From: Bryoerythrophyllum caledonicum
Lineage: Eukaryota; Streptophyta; Bryopsida; Pottiales; Pottiaceae
Assembly: GCA_963971425.1 (NCBI GenBank)
Contig: OZ020519.1
Coordinates: 4,294,028-4,358,027, forward strand
DNA: 64,000 nucleotides
Direction of reading: 5' to 3'
Numbering within the stretch: the stretch's first letter is position 1; every line of letters begins with the position of its first letter. Made by a program: the position numbers and the translations under genes. Shown in pieces: positions 35,896 to 47,532 of the stretch. A model generated the notes under the pieces. The model searched no databases. It saw only the letters and a list, made by a program, of their open reading frames with translations, and had not been told where the DNA came from.

Positions 35896-38800
35896 TCAGT
35901 TTCTGAAGCGACGCAACCCAAATGGAATCTTGGTCGCACCTTCTTTCTTCACCTCAGACGATACAGCTTTGCGGCTCGGTTTCACCTCAGACAATGCAGC
36001 TTTGCGGCTCGGTTTCACCTCAGACGATGCAGCTTTGCTGCTCGGTATCGCCTCAGCCTCAGTTTTGTGCTTCGGTTTCACCTCCGACTTGCGGCTTGGT
36101 TTGGAATCAACCTCGGATTTTCGCTCGGGCTCTGATTTGCAAGTCAAGATAGTGATAGGTTTACGTGGTGAGCTTGAAGCAGAAGCTTCGCTTGAAGCGT
36201 TGGGAATGGCCAACGGAGGCGGCCTCAATTGAGCTCGTCTTGATGCAGGTGTCATTTCTTCAGCTTTTCTCTCTTGACGGTGGTGTCCGTTATCCGTCTG
36301 AGAGCTGCCGCTTGACGACTTTGGTCGCTCCGCACCTTGAGTCCCTCTCTGGACCGGTGTCTCCCCTGCAATTGTGCGAGAAATCGTTCAGATAAAAGCA
36401 GCATCGACTTCTTCAAAATAAGGCCAAATCAAAAAACGACATGCCAATTGACTGCACGCTTTTCGAATGCAAACAACCATCCTCGTACTATATTTCTACG
36501 ATCGTGCAATCTCTTACCTGTTAGTGCGTTAGAATCACCATATATCTCTTTGATGAACGCGGTCACATAATTCTCGTCTCGAATATTCACCACTGTACAC
36601 ATGACGTCATATAAGAATATTGACACCCCAGACACAATCCGCATGAACCAATTTATCCTCGTCAGTCTTGTGGCTAAACGACAGAGAAACACTTGTGAGT
36701 TGGGAAACATACAGTGTTTGTAGAAGCCATTTCTTCCTAATGATCCAGCTCCAACGAGCAGAATGGTTGCTTGCTGCTTGTCTCTGGATGATCCAGTTGA
36801 GAGGTTCTTTGTGTCCACGAGGATACCTGCGAGCTGTTTCCCACCCAAACAAGTAAGCCACATGAGCCCAAACAAGTGATAAATTCCATGAAGCAAACTC
36901 ACATGGCTATTTACTAGAACCAGGGCAATGTCATACCAAAAGGGTCTTCATGAAGCGTGCCTGAAGGAGCTTCGGCGATTCCTGTCGAAACCTCTCAGAA
37001 ACGATGGTGCAGCTAGATGCTACCTGCATTCCAAGAAATGTTTTAGCAAAAGAAGTCGTCCAAAAAGCAATGCAGCGTTCCATCATGAGCGTTCAAAATA
37101 AACTTGATCACAAATAAGACCGAATCAGGCCCCAGAAGAGAAGCAATACCTCGCCTTTTGAGACGAGAATATCTTTGCCAGCTACTGCCCGTTTCACGCG
37201 CCCAGGTACAACCGACTCAGAGATCGATGTAATCTGCCCAGAGATTGACAACAAGGTTCAAAACACTAATATTACAAAATATTCAACATAGAGAACTTAG
37301 TGAATCGTCAACTTGGTAATTTACCTCGTCTAAGAAGAGCACAGCCTCTGCTTCGATTCCGCAGACATGGAAAAGCCACGCAGCGTCCCGGTGCTGCCAC
37401 ATATCCTTCTGATTCATGTTCAAGACAGGAATGGGGTGCCATTTCACCGAGGCCGACACAATTGTATTTTCCAACAGCCACGCCGTGCAGAGCGTCGAAA
37501 TCATGGAGCTTAAACCTGAGAGACAAACCTGGATCTCAGTCCAAGTTCTTCGCTGTGTACAACTAGCAATCTGATGTAGAGGAAGATGATGAAAAACGCA
37601 CCTTTGCCGGCTTCTGACAAGATCATGTGAAAGCATTTTTCCGAGTCCGTGTTGAGAGACTCGAGGAACCGCTTCTTCTGTAGCGCGAGGAACTTGTTTA
37701 GATGCTCGATCTCGCGGCACTTGAAGAAGAACTTCATGAGAGTGTTGTCAGTGGGAGGCGACCTACCGCGGCCAGCGACGATCTGCTCAAACGAAACCGC
37801 CGGCGGCCGAGGTGGAGCAGGCAACGCCAGAATCACGTTGTCACTTCCTGACTGACGCTTCTTTCGCTCCTCACTTTCAGGTTCAGTTTTGCGTCCCACA
37901 ACAGAGGCCGACCGCGACCGTGCCCTGGGCCCTGGTTGCTGAGTGCCCCGAGGTTTCGCAGGGCTCACTGGAACGATGGACGAGTTTCCGGAACTCGTGC
38001 TGTCGAAGGAGGAGTTGGCAAGCACAAAGATCTCCTCGCTGTTGGAGCCTTGGCTTAGACTCCGCGTTGAATCCAGCCCTGCAGTTAGCGAGCCCTGGAG
38101 CCATGCGCCATCTGCATTTGCGCCAGGACTGCGTGGAGACGCGCCGTGAACTCCAGGACTTTTTGGACTCTGAATCTCGGTCCAACCTGGCGACGGAGTA
38201 TACAGTCCAGGACTGGTTGGGGTGCTCTGCCTTGTGGCAGACGACGCATACGGCCTGGGACTCACAGGAGCTGGGTATATAGGACTCGATGGAGAGCTCA
38301 GCGGCCCCACAGTCCCTACTCTGACTGGCAACGGCAGCGGCGAATTGAACCCCTTGAAACTCCCGAAAGGACTGCTCTTCGATGAAGCGGGCAAGGAGGA
38401 AGGGCTGATTGGCGGAGTGAGCACCTCAGATATCGCCGGGGAAGCTGAAGTTGGGGCTCTCGGAGAGGGCACCGCAGGAAGAACAACACCTTGCCGCGGG
38501 CTCGTGCTCCTCAGAGTGATGGTTTGCGAAGTGGCAGGAGAAGTTGCAGCTTGAGGTTCAGGGGCGCTCACTAGTCGCGGTGATGACGACGATTTCTCCA
38601 TCGCTTCGAAATTGGATTGTGTGTTCAACGAAGGACCTTTGCCTCTGCGTTGTTGGAACTCCGATTCGCCAATGTTGCCTGTGAGTTTCTTCGGTGGGGC
38701 GAGTAGGATGTGAGCGTCGCTCTTGGGAAGCCGGGGCTGCTTAGGAGAGAAAAGGTGGTCGTTGGGGCTAAACTTGCCGGCGTCCCAGGTGGAATTGCGC

Positions 38801-40224
38801 TTGTGCTTGCCCACGAGCTTGGCGATGGCGTTCTTCTCGAGGTTGAACCGCGCCGAGCCGGGCACCGGCTTCTTGTCGGCGTCGTGGAACGTCGCGCCCC
38901 GGACGGCTGCGTAGATGCTGTCCTCCTCCACCTCCTTGTCAAGCCGCCCATGCAGCTTCTGATGAAACCGCAGCAACCACAGCTTCGACTTCACCGCCTC
39001 GGATTTAGCACTCTTCTTGTGGTGAGAGTGCTTGTGGCTGTGCGACTTCGAACTCACATCCGAGTACGTGGTGCTGACGCTTGACGCCGATCGTGGGCTC
39101 CAGTTCCCGTCGTCGAACGTCTCGGATTCCATCTTCTCCACGCGCTCACTCGCCTCTCGAATCTCGCGTTCCACGTCAATCCTCGCTTCTCCCGTTTTGG
39201 AACTCACCTTCGAGCTCTTCTTACCCAGCTTCCTGTCCAGCGACTTCAAGACCTCCAGACCTGTCTTGGACGCGCCCCAGTGAAGCATTCGACGCATTCG
39301 TCCAGCTGGTTTCACAGCAGCATTCTCCTCAGCCTCCTTTGACAATTTCATCGCCTGAGACTGATTTGGTCGACACATAATTGGCTGAGAATGCGACATC
39401 CCTGCACTAAACGAATGCACACTAGCACTAGAATCCGCTTCACGAGGAGGGCCCTCTCTCTTCCCGGAAATGCTCCTCACCAGCTTCTCCCGCATGGTAG
39501 CGGGCGAGCGCGACCCGACCAAGAGATCAGACGTTGCCTGCAGCTTCAGCAGCGCCGAACTCGCTCCTTTGAAGAAGCGCCCACTTCTCTGTGAAGATGA
39601 CTTCTGCAGCTCCGGAGTTACTTGAAAGCTCGAATGTGCCGTTGTCTTGACCCTCAAATGTGAAGGTAATGGCGCAGGTTTGCCCTCGTAATCCAGTTCT
39701 AACGTCGGCACAGAATTCGACGGCTCCCATAACGACCCCAATCCGCTTTCACCACTTCGTGACATGGTTTCACGTTTCGCAGCAACCTGTTGCGTTCCAG
39801 CTCCAGCATGTTCATTGACAAGACGGGGTTTAGGAGACTTTCGAAAATGAGGCGACGGCGGCGACAGCAATCCACGAATGCTTCGAACACTACCAGTACT
39901 ACGCGCGCTGCCAGGACTCTCATGGACAGAGAGCTCTGACCTGTCTGTTTTCACCTTCAGCTCGGCGATGAACTGATCCGGCTGCAGAAACGAGCTTCCA
40001 GAGCTCCTACGTGCGCTTCGCGGGGTCACCATGTGCTTCTCGATTGGCGAGGTTGAGAAAGCATGCGGAGAGGGCGGTTCTAGGTTCTCGACGTCTATTT
40101 TGAGGTTCATGGGTTTACCCGACCGTTTGGGTTGCTGCGGCTGCTGCTTGGGCTTCATTGCGGACGACGCTCTTCCGTCCTTGCGCGCTACGATTCCCTT
40201 TGCAGTGGATTTCGGCCCGCCCAT
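35896..40224 (-). CDS. PRUNE/DHHA2-like protein with a long disordered N-terminus
   Basis: Minus-strand exons 40224-37602, 37515-37325, 37233-37150, 37023-36937, 36833-36518 and 36365-35896 give 1256 residues. The first 800 residues are Ser/Pro/Lys-rich and probably disordered. The conserved part follows: EHLNKFLALQKKRFLESL, MILSEAGKGLSSMISTLCTAWLLEN, HPIPVLNM, EAEAVLFLDE, RVKRAVAGKDIL, EVASSCTIVSERF, LLLAGILVDTKNLS, a DHHA2-like segment with QQATILLVGAGSLGRNGFY, and RIVSGVSIF. These align in order with animal PRUNE1, an exopolyphosphatase or phosphodiesterase. The metal-binding N-x-D-x-D and DHH motifs are absent: the first reads SEAGKGLSS and the second FLDEI. So a regulatory rather than catalytic role is inferred; plant homologues I recall have also lost them. 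A 39-nt segment at 36712-36674 has splice-like ends but is too short for an intron. The tail holds a 33-bp repeat. Confidence 0.82.
35951..36049 (-). repeat. 33-bp tandem repeat encoding 11-residue SEVKPSRKA units
   Basis: Three copies start at 35951, 35984 and 36017, a 33-bp period. In the PRUNE-like gene they encode the unit SSEVKPSRKAA, with a more diverged fourth copy. The tail is highly basic, ending GLRRFRN. Confidence 0.85.
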
Positions 40225-41747
40225 GGTGAATGAGATCTATGGTCATCACTCCATGGGAGGGCCAAGCTCTTCACGAGTTCGTCGGCATTGAGATAACGCT
40301 CCTTCTCGCTCTTCAAACCGTGCAAATGATTTACTCATTCTCCGGTGTTGTTGTGCCTCTCCTTACGTTACAAGCTCCCTGGAACGTGCATTCTTGTCAA
40401 ATGGTGACTCCAAATAAAACAACTTACAGACGCAAGTAACAACCTCAAAGTGCATGTAACATAACTTACATAAATCATAGCGCTAGCAAGCAATAGCTAT
40501 CACTGATACTCTACTGCCACCAACTCACATTATTAAATCCAACTACGAGATCAGATCGTCCAGCATATTAAGTCAGCGAAATATAAATCTAAGCCAAAGT
40601 CAACAAGTAGCTCTGAAAAGCCCCTCAAATTAAAATAATGCCAAACTTTCAAAAGCAATGCCCCTCTCGAGAAAGTAGGCAAACTGACCTGCATTGAAGA
40701 GAAGCCTGCTGGGAATGTGGACGGTTGCCAACCCTCAAATTGGCATAGCAGACTTAAGAAGCTCTCATGTTGCCGATCTCAGTCTGAGCCGCAACAAACT
40801 TCGCAAAGTACCAAAGCCTGTCTGTAAGATTCAAGGCCTTTGTCCACTTTAGCAGAAACACGGGCTCCGGTCGGTGACAATCCTTGTAAGTCCACGCAGT
40901 AGTGCACAAATCCTCGACATATCTCCAACATAGCACCTACAAAGAGTAGCCCACTCGTACAACAGCCATCGCAAAGATTCAGACACGAATTCTCTCGGTG
41001 CAATTCGCATCGACCATCCCCCAGCTGAGGCAACACTTGCACCGAGGTGCTAGAGCCACAAACCCACTAGTACTCATTTCTGCACCCAAAATTCCTGCCC
41101 AAATCTGTCCTGATAAACGCGAACGCTAAGCACTGATTAGCCTGGGTCACGATTCTAAGACGATAGATAGTGGTGAGAAAGAAAAGAAAACAAGGTGGAC
41201 CGAGAACATGATGGTGGTGATGATGTGACAACGCTGTGTGAGAGGTAGAGAGAGAAGAAAACAAAAGCTGCCAGACAGGTCTCCAGGAATAGGTGGCACC
41301 ATATGTCTTCTACTTTCCTGCAGTAAGACTCCACAGCAGGAACGTGCCTTGTCGATCAAAGCCAAAATTGGCAACTCTTTTATGATATTAGCGAAACGGG
41401 AATAACCGGCCTATCACAGAAATAGCACCCAATTTATATTTGTCCCAAAGTAGATGAACCGCTGTAAATACGAGACTATTCAGGATGCACCATGTTCTGC
41501 TCAAACAAGCCAGCACGGCAAAGAGATGAAACGTAGATCAGTAATCCTCAACCGCACCGACCTAAGAGTATCTCCACTCTGACTGGGAATTTTCCACGCC
41601 GTGGCGGGAGACGTTCGTCAACAGCGGGCACGCTCACAGACTTGGCGATAATTTTGTGCACCTCTACCGGGCTGCCAACCACACGAGAAACCGACAAACT
41701 GATAAAATAACGCAACTAACATGATCTGTTGTAAGCCCATTGGCTAA
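40225..41747. other. Upstream region of the PRUNE-like gene, no other gene recognised
   Basis: Short open frames occur on both strands, none with a recognisable motif. This is probably promoter and 5' leader sequence for the minus-strand gene, which starts at 40224. Confidence 0.45.
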
Positions 41748-42718
41748 GGGCCGGTTTATACTTGGGGCCGGATTGAGGGCCGGCCGAAACTCTCCAAGTT
41801 TCAACCAATAGGGTCTTTCAATCTCTCAAAATCCAACCCAAGAGCTTTATACTTGGGGCCGGCCGAAACCACATTTCATCCTACGTGTCGTCTTAGGTGG
41901 CATAGTTTTGGCGCCAAACCATCCGGTCCCAAAGGAGCAATCGGGACGAGCTTTGGGGTGGCCCAAACTCCTATCTAGGGCCGGATTCGGTTCCTCCGTT
42001 GGATCCTTCAAATCGCTACCATCATTTTATTATATTTTTAATCTTTTCTTTTCTTTTTTTTCTTCTTTTTTGTTTTTTTGTTTTGTTTTTTGTTTTTTGT
42101 TTTTTGTTTTTTTTTGTTTTTTTGTTTTTTTTTTTGTTTTGAAAAAGTAAAAGTACTCCTTCCTTTTGGATATGTATCCAAGACAAGGGATTTGGTCAAA
42201 TAAAGTAAATAAAACTCTTTTTTACAATAGTCAAAATAGGAAGAGGAATTTAAAGTCGCATATATATGAAAAAAAACTCTCTTTTATTTTAGACCTATCA
42301 AAAATTAAGAGAAAAAGGGAAAAAAATATGAAAATAGAAAAAATACTCTTCTTTATTTTTAAATTTTAAATGTAGTAAGGAATGAAAACATAAAAAGTAA
42401 ATATGTGAAACCTATTTTTCTTTAAACTAGGAAAGCAACAAAGACAAAGGCTTGACATATGTGCTTCTATAATTTTTAGGTGAGCCTTATGAAAATCTAA
42501 GACACTTAAAAATTGAAAATTTAGCCTTGGAATTTGGCCCCAACACTTTACATTGACTAGGGCCAAGATGATGAATTTGAAATCCGGCCCTAGAATCCGG
42601 CCTCAATGCTTTATATTATTTGGGGCCGGATGGAAGAATTGGGGCCGGATTGAAGGCCGGATTAAAGGAAAATCCGGCCGGCCTTCCATCCGACCCCAGG
42701 CCTAATGTAAACCGGCCC
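41748..42718. mobile_element. 971-bp Tourist/PIF-Harbinger-like MITE with TAA target duplication
   Basis: The ends are GGGCCGGTTTA at 41748 and its inverted copy ending at 42718, followed inward by imperfect repeats of TTGGGGCCGGAT. TAA flanks both sides (41745-41747 and 42719-42721). The interior holds a run of T tracts with scattered G at 42040-42140 and no transposase. Terminus and 3-bp TAA duplication place it in the same superfamily as the element at 27670-28316, but the interiors differ. Confidence 0.85.
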
Positions 42719-43074
42719 TAAGCAGACGAGGAACCGGAAAGGACGCGATCCATTGTTAGCTCATTGGCCGCGTGGCAGAGGGGAGTGGACATCATCAATA
42801 GAGAATTCTAGCGTCTACACAACAAAATTGAAGAATTTGGTGTTTGACGGGCTGCTCGTTACTAGCCCGGTGGACCGGGATGTCGCCTTGTTGCCTACGG
42901 TGCAAAGAATTCTCGCCTCTGACATGCTACGCCGACAAATTTGTCCGGGCCCCGTGCCCCGCTGGAGATGCTCTAAAGTTGTAGAATTCAAAGTGCTTGA
43001 GTCTATCGTTGATAATGTCACACCCTGTGTTTCACTAAAAACTGTGATATAAACAAGGTGTGACATATATGATA
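42719..43074. other. Short spacer between two TIR elements
   Basis: Open frames on both strands (about 100 codons) show no domain and overlap each other. No gene is supported. Confidence 0.45.
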
Positions 43075-44466
43075 GAGTTTTCCTGAAAGTACTCAGGGTT
43101 TGAACCCTGACTGTCACCCCCAAACGTTGATAGGGGTTGTACACTTGAAAGTCCACTTGTTTTTTAGGAACATGGTGGTTTGGTTAACTTTGGGGTTTAT
43201 TTCATAAATTATGGTCCTTTGTCATCCAACCAACATGCTACAGGGTTAATCACCTGGCACAGTCACCGTCCAAACATAGATGCAAGGTGGCATTGGTGAC
43301 TCCAAATTACTAATTTGGTTACATTAGCTTGTTCCATACGCGTGGCCCATAAAATATGGAGGGTTTGAATTTTCACCCTGCAAATATTGTCGTATTTAAA
43401 TCTCACCCTGCTTTGGTGAATAGAGAAAGACACAAGGTCCTTAACCTCTAAGGTACCGTGACAGTTTTACACCAAAAACACTTCAAAATTAATGGATTCT
43501 AGTGCAATGAATAAAGAAGGTAACAAAAACTTTGATTTTTAGTTCTGGCCGTAGGATCTCAATAAAGGCTTATTAAATAATACATGTACAAAATTTCATA
43601 AATTTTGACCGCACGGATTGAAAGATTATAGTGTTTGAAGTCAAGCAAATGGTTCATTTTCTTCCCTGCGTTTAGTGGATCAGCAGACTTTGACTTCAGT
43701 TGGTGTCAAATTTTTTCACTACACAAGGTCTAAATCTATTACCATCTTGTTAAGCATGATGTTAGCTCCTTACACACCAATTTTTAGAGGTAGAGACGGG
43801 GTGTAGCATATTCAAAACAAGTGTGCAAGGAGTGGAGGCTCGAAATTTGTTAATTCACACTTAAATTTTTTTTGAACTTAATATGTTTTTGATTGATAAT
43901 CCGAATGGTTAATAAGGAGGTTTACATTACATATTGTTCTGGATAAAATAAAAAGTGAAAAATATAATGATACCTAGGTTTTATGTGGAAAAGAAGAAGT
44001 TTATTTGGTACCTTGCCCGACAATGAGTGACAATGTGTGAAAATGTTTGACTTGGGTTGGTATGCTATTTTTCACTAAAGACAAGAATTTTTTTTGACAA
44101 TATGAAGGGAAATAATATTACTTGCGAGTACTGAAAATCTCACTTTCAATAGAGTGTCCTATCAAAAGTTTTTGGAGTTGCCCGAGGTGCCCGCCCTCCC
44201 CATTTAAAATTCAAAACCCTATAACTTTCTCATCGAATGTCCAATTTAGGAAAAAATTGTTTTCCCACTAAGGTCTTGGTAATGTCTTTTTCTATAGTAA
44301 AATTTCAAAGAAGAATGTTGGAAATTGACACCATAGGAACCTCACCGAACTTTCAAAAAACCCATTTTTGACACTTGGTACCTTAGGGCTTAAAGGATGT
44401 TGCACCGGGTCTTTTTGTCTGACACAAGGTAGCCACCCTTTAAAACTCAGACTTTCAGGAAAACTC
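43075..44466 (+). mobile_element. 1.39-kb non-autonomous TIR element, copy B
   Basis: Reverse complement of copy A at 9261-10631 over its full length, with the same GAGTTTTCCTGAAAGT terminal inverted repeat at 43075 and, inverted, at the 44466 end. The left and right flanking five bases (TGATA and TAATG) do not match, so either the duplication has decayed or this copy has moved without leaving one. No transposase is encoded. Confidence 0.72.
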
Positions 44467-45873
44467 TAATGTGTAGTGGGAAAATATAACACATCTTGAG
44501 TCAGAGTACGCTGACCCTGTCCGCTTGGGGAAGAAAAAACACCATGCACACCTTGATGGCACACTGGTCACACTTGTCAGTATCGAGGCCTTTCAATCAT
44601 TCGACTCTCGCTATTACAGGACGACCGCTTGTCGTCATTCTCACGAGCGCTGTGAATCAGAACCAGACCTTGCTGCAGTCCGGTTCGTGGGTGCTGTAGT
44701 TGCCCGCTTTTCAATCTCGTTGTGAATCTCCTCGACCGCAACTTCGAGGTGAAATTAACTCGGGTGCTTTCTGGACCTCGAAACCGGCGATAGCCAGAGT
44801 AGAAGCCTGATTTTAAGGGGATTCTCATGGCACGCCGCGCATGGGGTCCAGAAGCCATAAATAAAGAAGCCCCATTTATAGACCGCCAGCTCCCAAATAT
44901 CCGATCCAAGCCCTCCGTGTTCGACCCAAAAGAGCTTCTTATCCTGCCGAATTCCCAGCAATAATGAATAATACGGTGGTAAAAAAACAGCGTTTGCATG
45001 GCTCCAGATGGAGCACTATTAAGTTTACAAGTGGCGTTAATCTACTTTACCTCTGGAGTACGAGCTCTTAATTAGGCAGAACTACAGTACAATATTCAGA
45101 GATATTCTGGTCCAATTATCTGAATCATACTCCGTTTTCATGTACCTCGTCCGAAGAGTGTCTTCTTCTCTGGATGCTCCCCCACTTCAACACTCACTGC
45201 GCCGGATGGCACAGTTCAATACCTGGTTTACATGTCTGACGCACAACCCACTTGCACCATAAATGCTTTTCCAGAGGATTAGAAAGGCAATGACTTGTCA
45301 ACACCGGGAATCGAAAGTAACATTAAATTAAATTTAAACGAACGATAGCCATATGTTTTGGATCGCCGTAGCTATTTAGAGGCCAAAAGTGAAGAAGATT
45401 AGGTACTCCATTGATAGCGTGACTACTCTGCAATGAGAAGTCGACATGAAAGACATCCATCTGCACTTGAGCAAACAGCATGTCCTTGTTAGAGATTGAA
45501 TTTGGAATCCCAGATACGTCAAGGGAATCAATCACATTGCATCGAAGGTACGTAACAAAGGATGACACTGGGAAATCAAAGGAAGGACCTCCAATGAAAG
45601 CTTCTCCAAGACAAAACTCAGCCTTCCATGAACCAATTCAATATACATTGAAAGAATCGATGACCTTGACTTAAAAAACTAAATGGCGAAAGTACAAAAT
45701 TGAGAATCATGGACACAGAATTACTGCATCATGATCTAACAAGTTTAATCCTCCAAACTCATTTCCGTATAACCTGATGGTTTCCCGCCCTCAAGGCATT
45801 TCGTAACTGCATCAAATCGACATACTGGATCCAAGTATCTAGATTACAGCTCTGACATATACCTCGGAAAAGC
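44467..45873. other. Spacer, no gene recognised
   Basis: A 140-codon minus-strand frame at 44577-44999 is rich in Ser and Arg with no recognised domain, and a plus-strand frame overlaps it. The right part should hold the 3' end of the minus-strand gene at 45874-47532. Confidence 0.4.
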
Positions 45874-47532
45874 CTACTCACTCAACCCTGATTCATCGTC
45901 AGAGTCGTCGTCTTCCGACATGGAAATGTCCTCCGAATCAGTGGCATCCGCATATCTCCTTTGCTTTCCCTTCCCCGCTTCGCCCTCCCCTGCAGCTCTT
46001 GTCCTCTTCCGCTCGTCCTGTTCAGATCTGTCAAAAAACACATCATCCTTCGTATCCGCCTGAATGTTCCCCGCCGCCACAGTGAACTCCCCGTCCGCAT
46101 CGAATCCAGCATCCTTGGGGAAGCTCTTGGATGTATCGATGAAGAACAGCGCTTCCTCGCCAACCTCGTCCATGAGTGCATCCGGGACATCCTCCACCAC
46201 TCCGTCTGTCTTAATGTACGCCTTCTCCAACACCACATTGAAGTCCGCCTGGCTCGCATTCACGAGCCATTCCACGAGCTCCTGCGGCTTCCCCAGCACG
46301 GCAGTGCCGATCAGCACCCGCAATGAGCCTCTCTCACTCAACCACTCTCCAAGCTCTGCAGGCGCGCCGCGTCGGTGCAGCCCTAAGAGCAAATCCGAGG
46401 CGCGAAGGTACTCGCCTCTCGACCTGAACTCGCCTGCCAAGCGCCGAGCGATCATTACTCTCTTCAAAAACGCAACGCTGTCCCTTCCCGTGTTAGGCAA
46501 CACATGGAAGACCTCTGAGTTCGGCACCCCTGCCACCGACATCTCGCCCAGCACGTCACGCACCACGACCTCCTCAGGCTCTGTCAGGATGCCGCACACC
46601 TGCAGAGGCGCATCCAGGAGCATGTCCAAGATGACAGTCGAGCTGCCGAGAAACTTTCCATATGACACCACATCGTGCTTCAGAGCCTTCTCGACATCGG
46701 AAGACGATCGCGCCTCCACGACCGCCGCCACCAGCCGCAGCAACGCCACCTCCGTCTCCACGACTTCTCCCAGAAACAAAACCGACTCGATTGAGTTCAG
46801 GAATCCGTCCACCTTGAGCTGCGACGCAAATGGAAAGAGCGATCCAAACTCTGCGCTCTCAGAGAGCCAGATATCCAAGCCGACATTCCCCGACGGCGCC
46901 TTGAACAGGCCATTCACGACCGGCGCGTCCTTGTGGTGGCACAGGCTGACGAACCCGGCGAGCTCCAGCATCACCTTCTTCAATCTGCGCCACAGTTTCT
47001 CCTTGCGCGTCCCGCTCCTCGCGTACACTCCCAGCGCGTGCACGACAAGTTGCGCCACGGGAGCCGCGGCGGCGATGGCCGAAGGGCCGCTGCAGAGCCC
47101 GGTCGTGACATACTTCAAGGACTGCAGTAGCGACTGCGCCGCGGCGACGAGCGCCGCAACATCGTCTCCGGACACCGATTCCGCCCTCTGAAACGCGAGA
47201 TACGACCACAGAAGCGCCAGTGGCGAATTGCTCCGCGATTGCAGCAGCCGCACTGCGGCGTCGCGCCACTCCGAGCTCGCAACGCCGCGCTTCGCCGCCG
47301 TCACCACCGCCTCCACCGCGCGCGAGTACGCCACACTGCTCAACAGCGAACCCTGCGCAACTCTCAACAGCGGCGCCAGCGCTTCATCATCGCTCACGAT
47401 CTCCGCGTCCTTCTTCTTCACAATCTTCTCGTCCTTAATCTCCTCGTCCTTCAAAACGTCCGCCTTCGCAAACGCTGCCTTCGACTTGGAATTCGGAAAC
47501 GCTGTCTTCGACTTGGCCTTCTTCCCCGCCAT
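45874..47532 (-). CDS. Uncharacterised 552-residue protein with basic N-terminus and acidic C-terminus
   Basis: A single uninterrupted exon from an ATG at 47532. The N-terminal 40 residues are Lys-rich (KAKSKTAF, EIKDEKIVKKKD) and could be a nuclear or nucleolar signal. The middle about 400 residues read as alpha-helical repeats rich in Ala, Leu and Val, with no catalytic motif. The end is Arg/Lys-rich (DERKRTRAAGEGEAGKGKQRR) followed by an acidic Ser/Asp/Glu tail (SEDISMSEDDDSDDESG). This charge layout is common in nucleolar assembly factors, which is inference only. I do not recognise the family. The minus-strand frame is open for 552 codons and GC-rich, while plus-strand frames over it are shadows. 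Confidence 0.75.
   Translation of the reverse strand: MAGKKAKSKTAFPNSKSKAAFAKADVLKDEEIKDEKIVKKKDAEIVSDDEALAPLLRVAQGSLLSSVAYSRAVEAVVTAAKRGVASSEWRDAAVRLLQSRSNSPLALLWSYLAFQRAESVSGDDVAALVAAAQSLLQSLKYVTTGLCSGPSAIAAAAPVAQLVVHALGVYARSGTRKEKLWRRLKKVMLELAGFVSLCHHKDAPVVNGLFKAPSGNVGLDIWLSESAEFGSLFPFASQLKVDGFLNSIESVLFLGEVVETEVALLRLVAAVVEARSSSDVEKALKHDVVSYGKFLGSSTVILDMLLDAPLQVCGILTEPEEVVVRDVLGEMSVAGVPNSEVFHVLPNTGRDSVAFLKRVMIARRLAGEFRSRGEYLRASDLLLGLHRRGAPAELGEWLSERGSLRVLIGTAVLGKPQELVEWLVNASQADFNVVLEKAYIKTDGVVEDVPDALMDEVGEEALFFIDTSKSFPKDAGFDADGEFTVAAGNIQADTKDDVFFDRSEQDERKRTRAAGEGEAGKGKQRRYADATDSEDISMSEDDDSDDESGLSE

Noticed and set aside
46064-47191. 375-codon plus-strand frame over the intronless minus-strand gene
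   Set aside because: It has Ser/Thr-rich composition typical of an antisense shadow, and the minus-strand 552-codon frame has coherent charge domains and an ATG.
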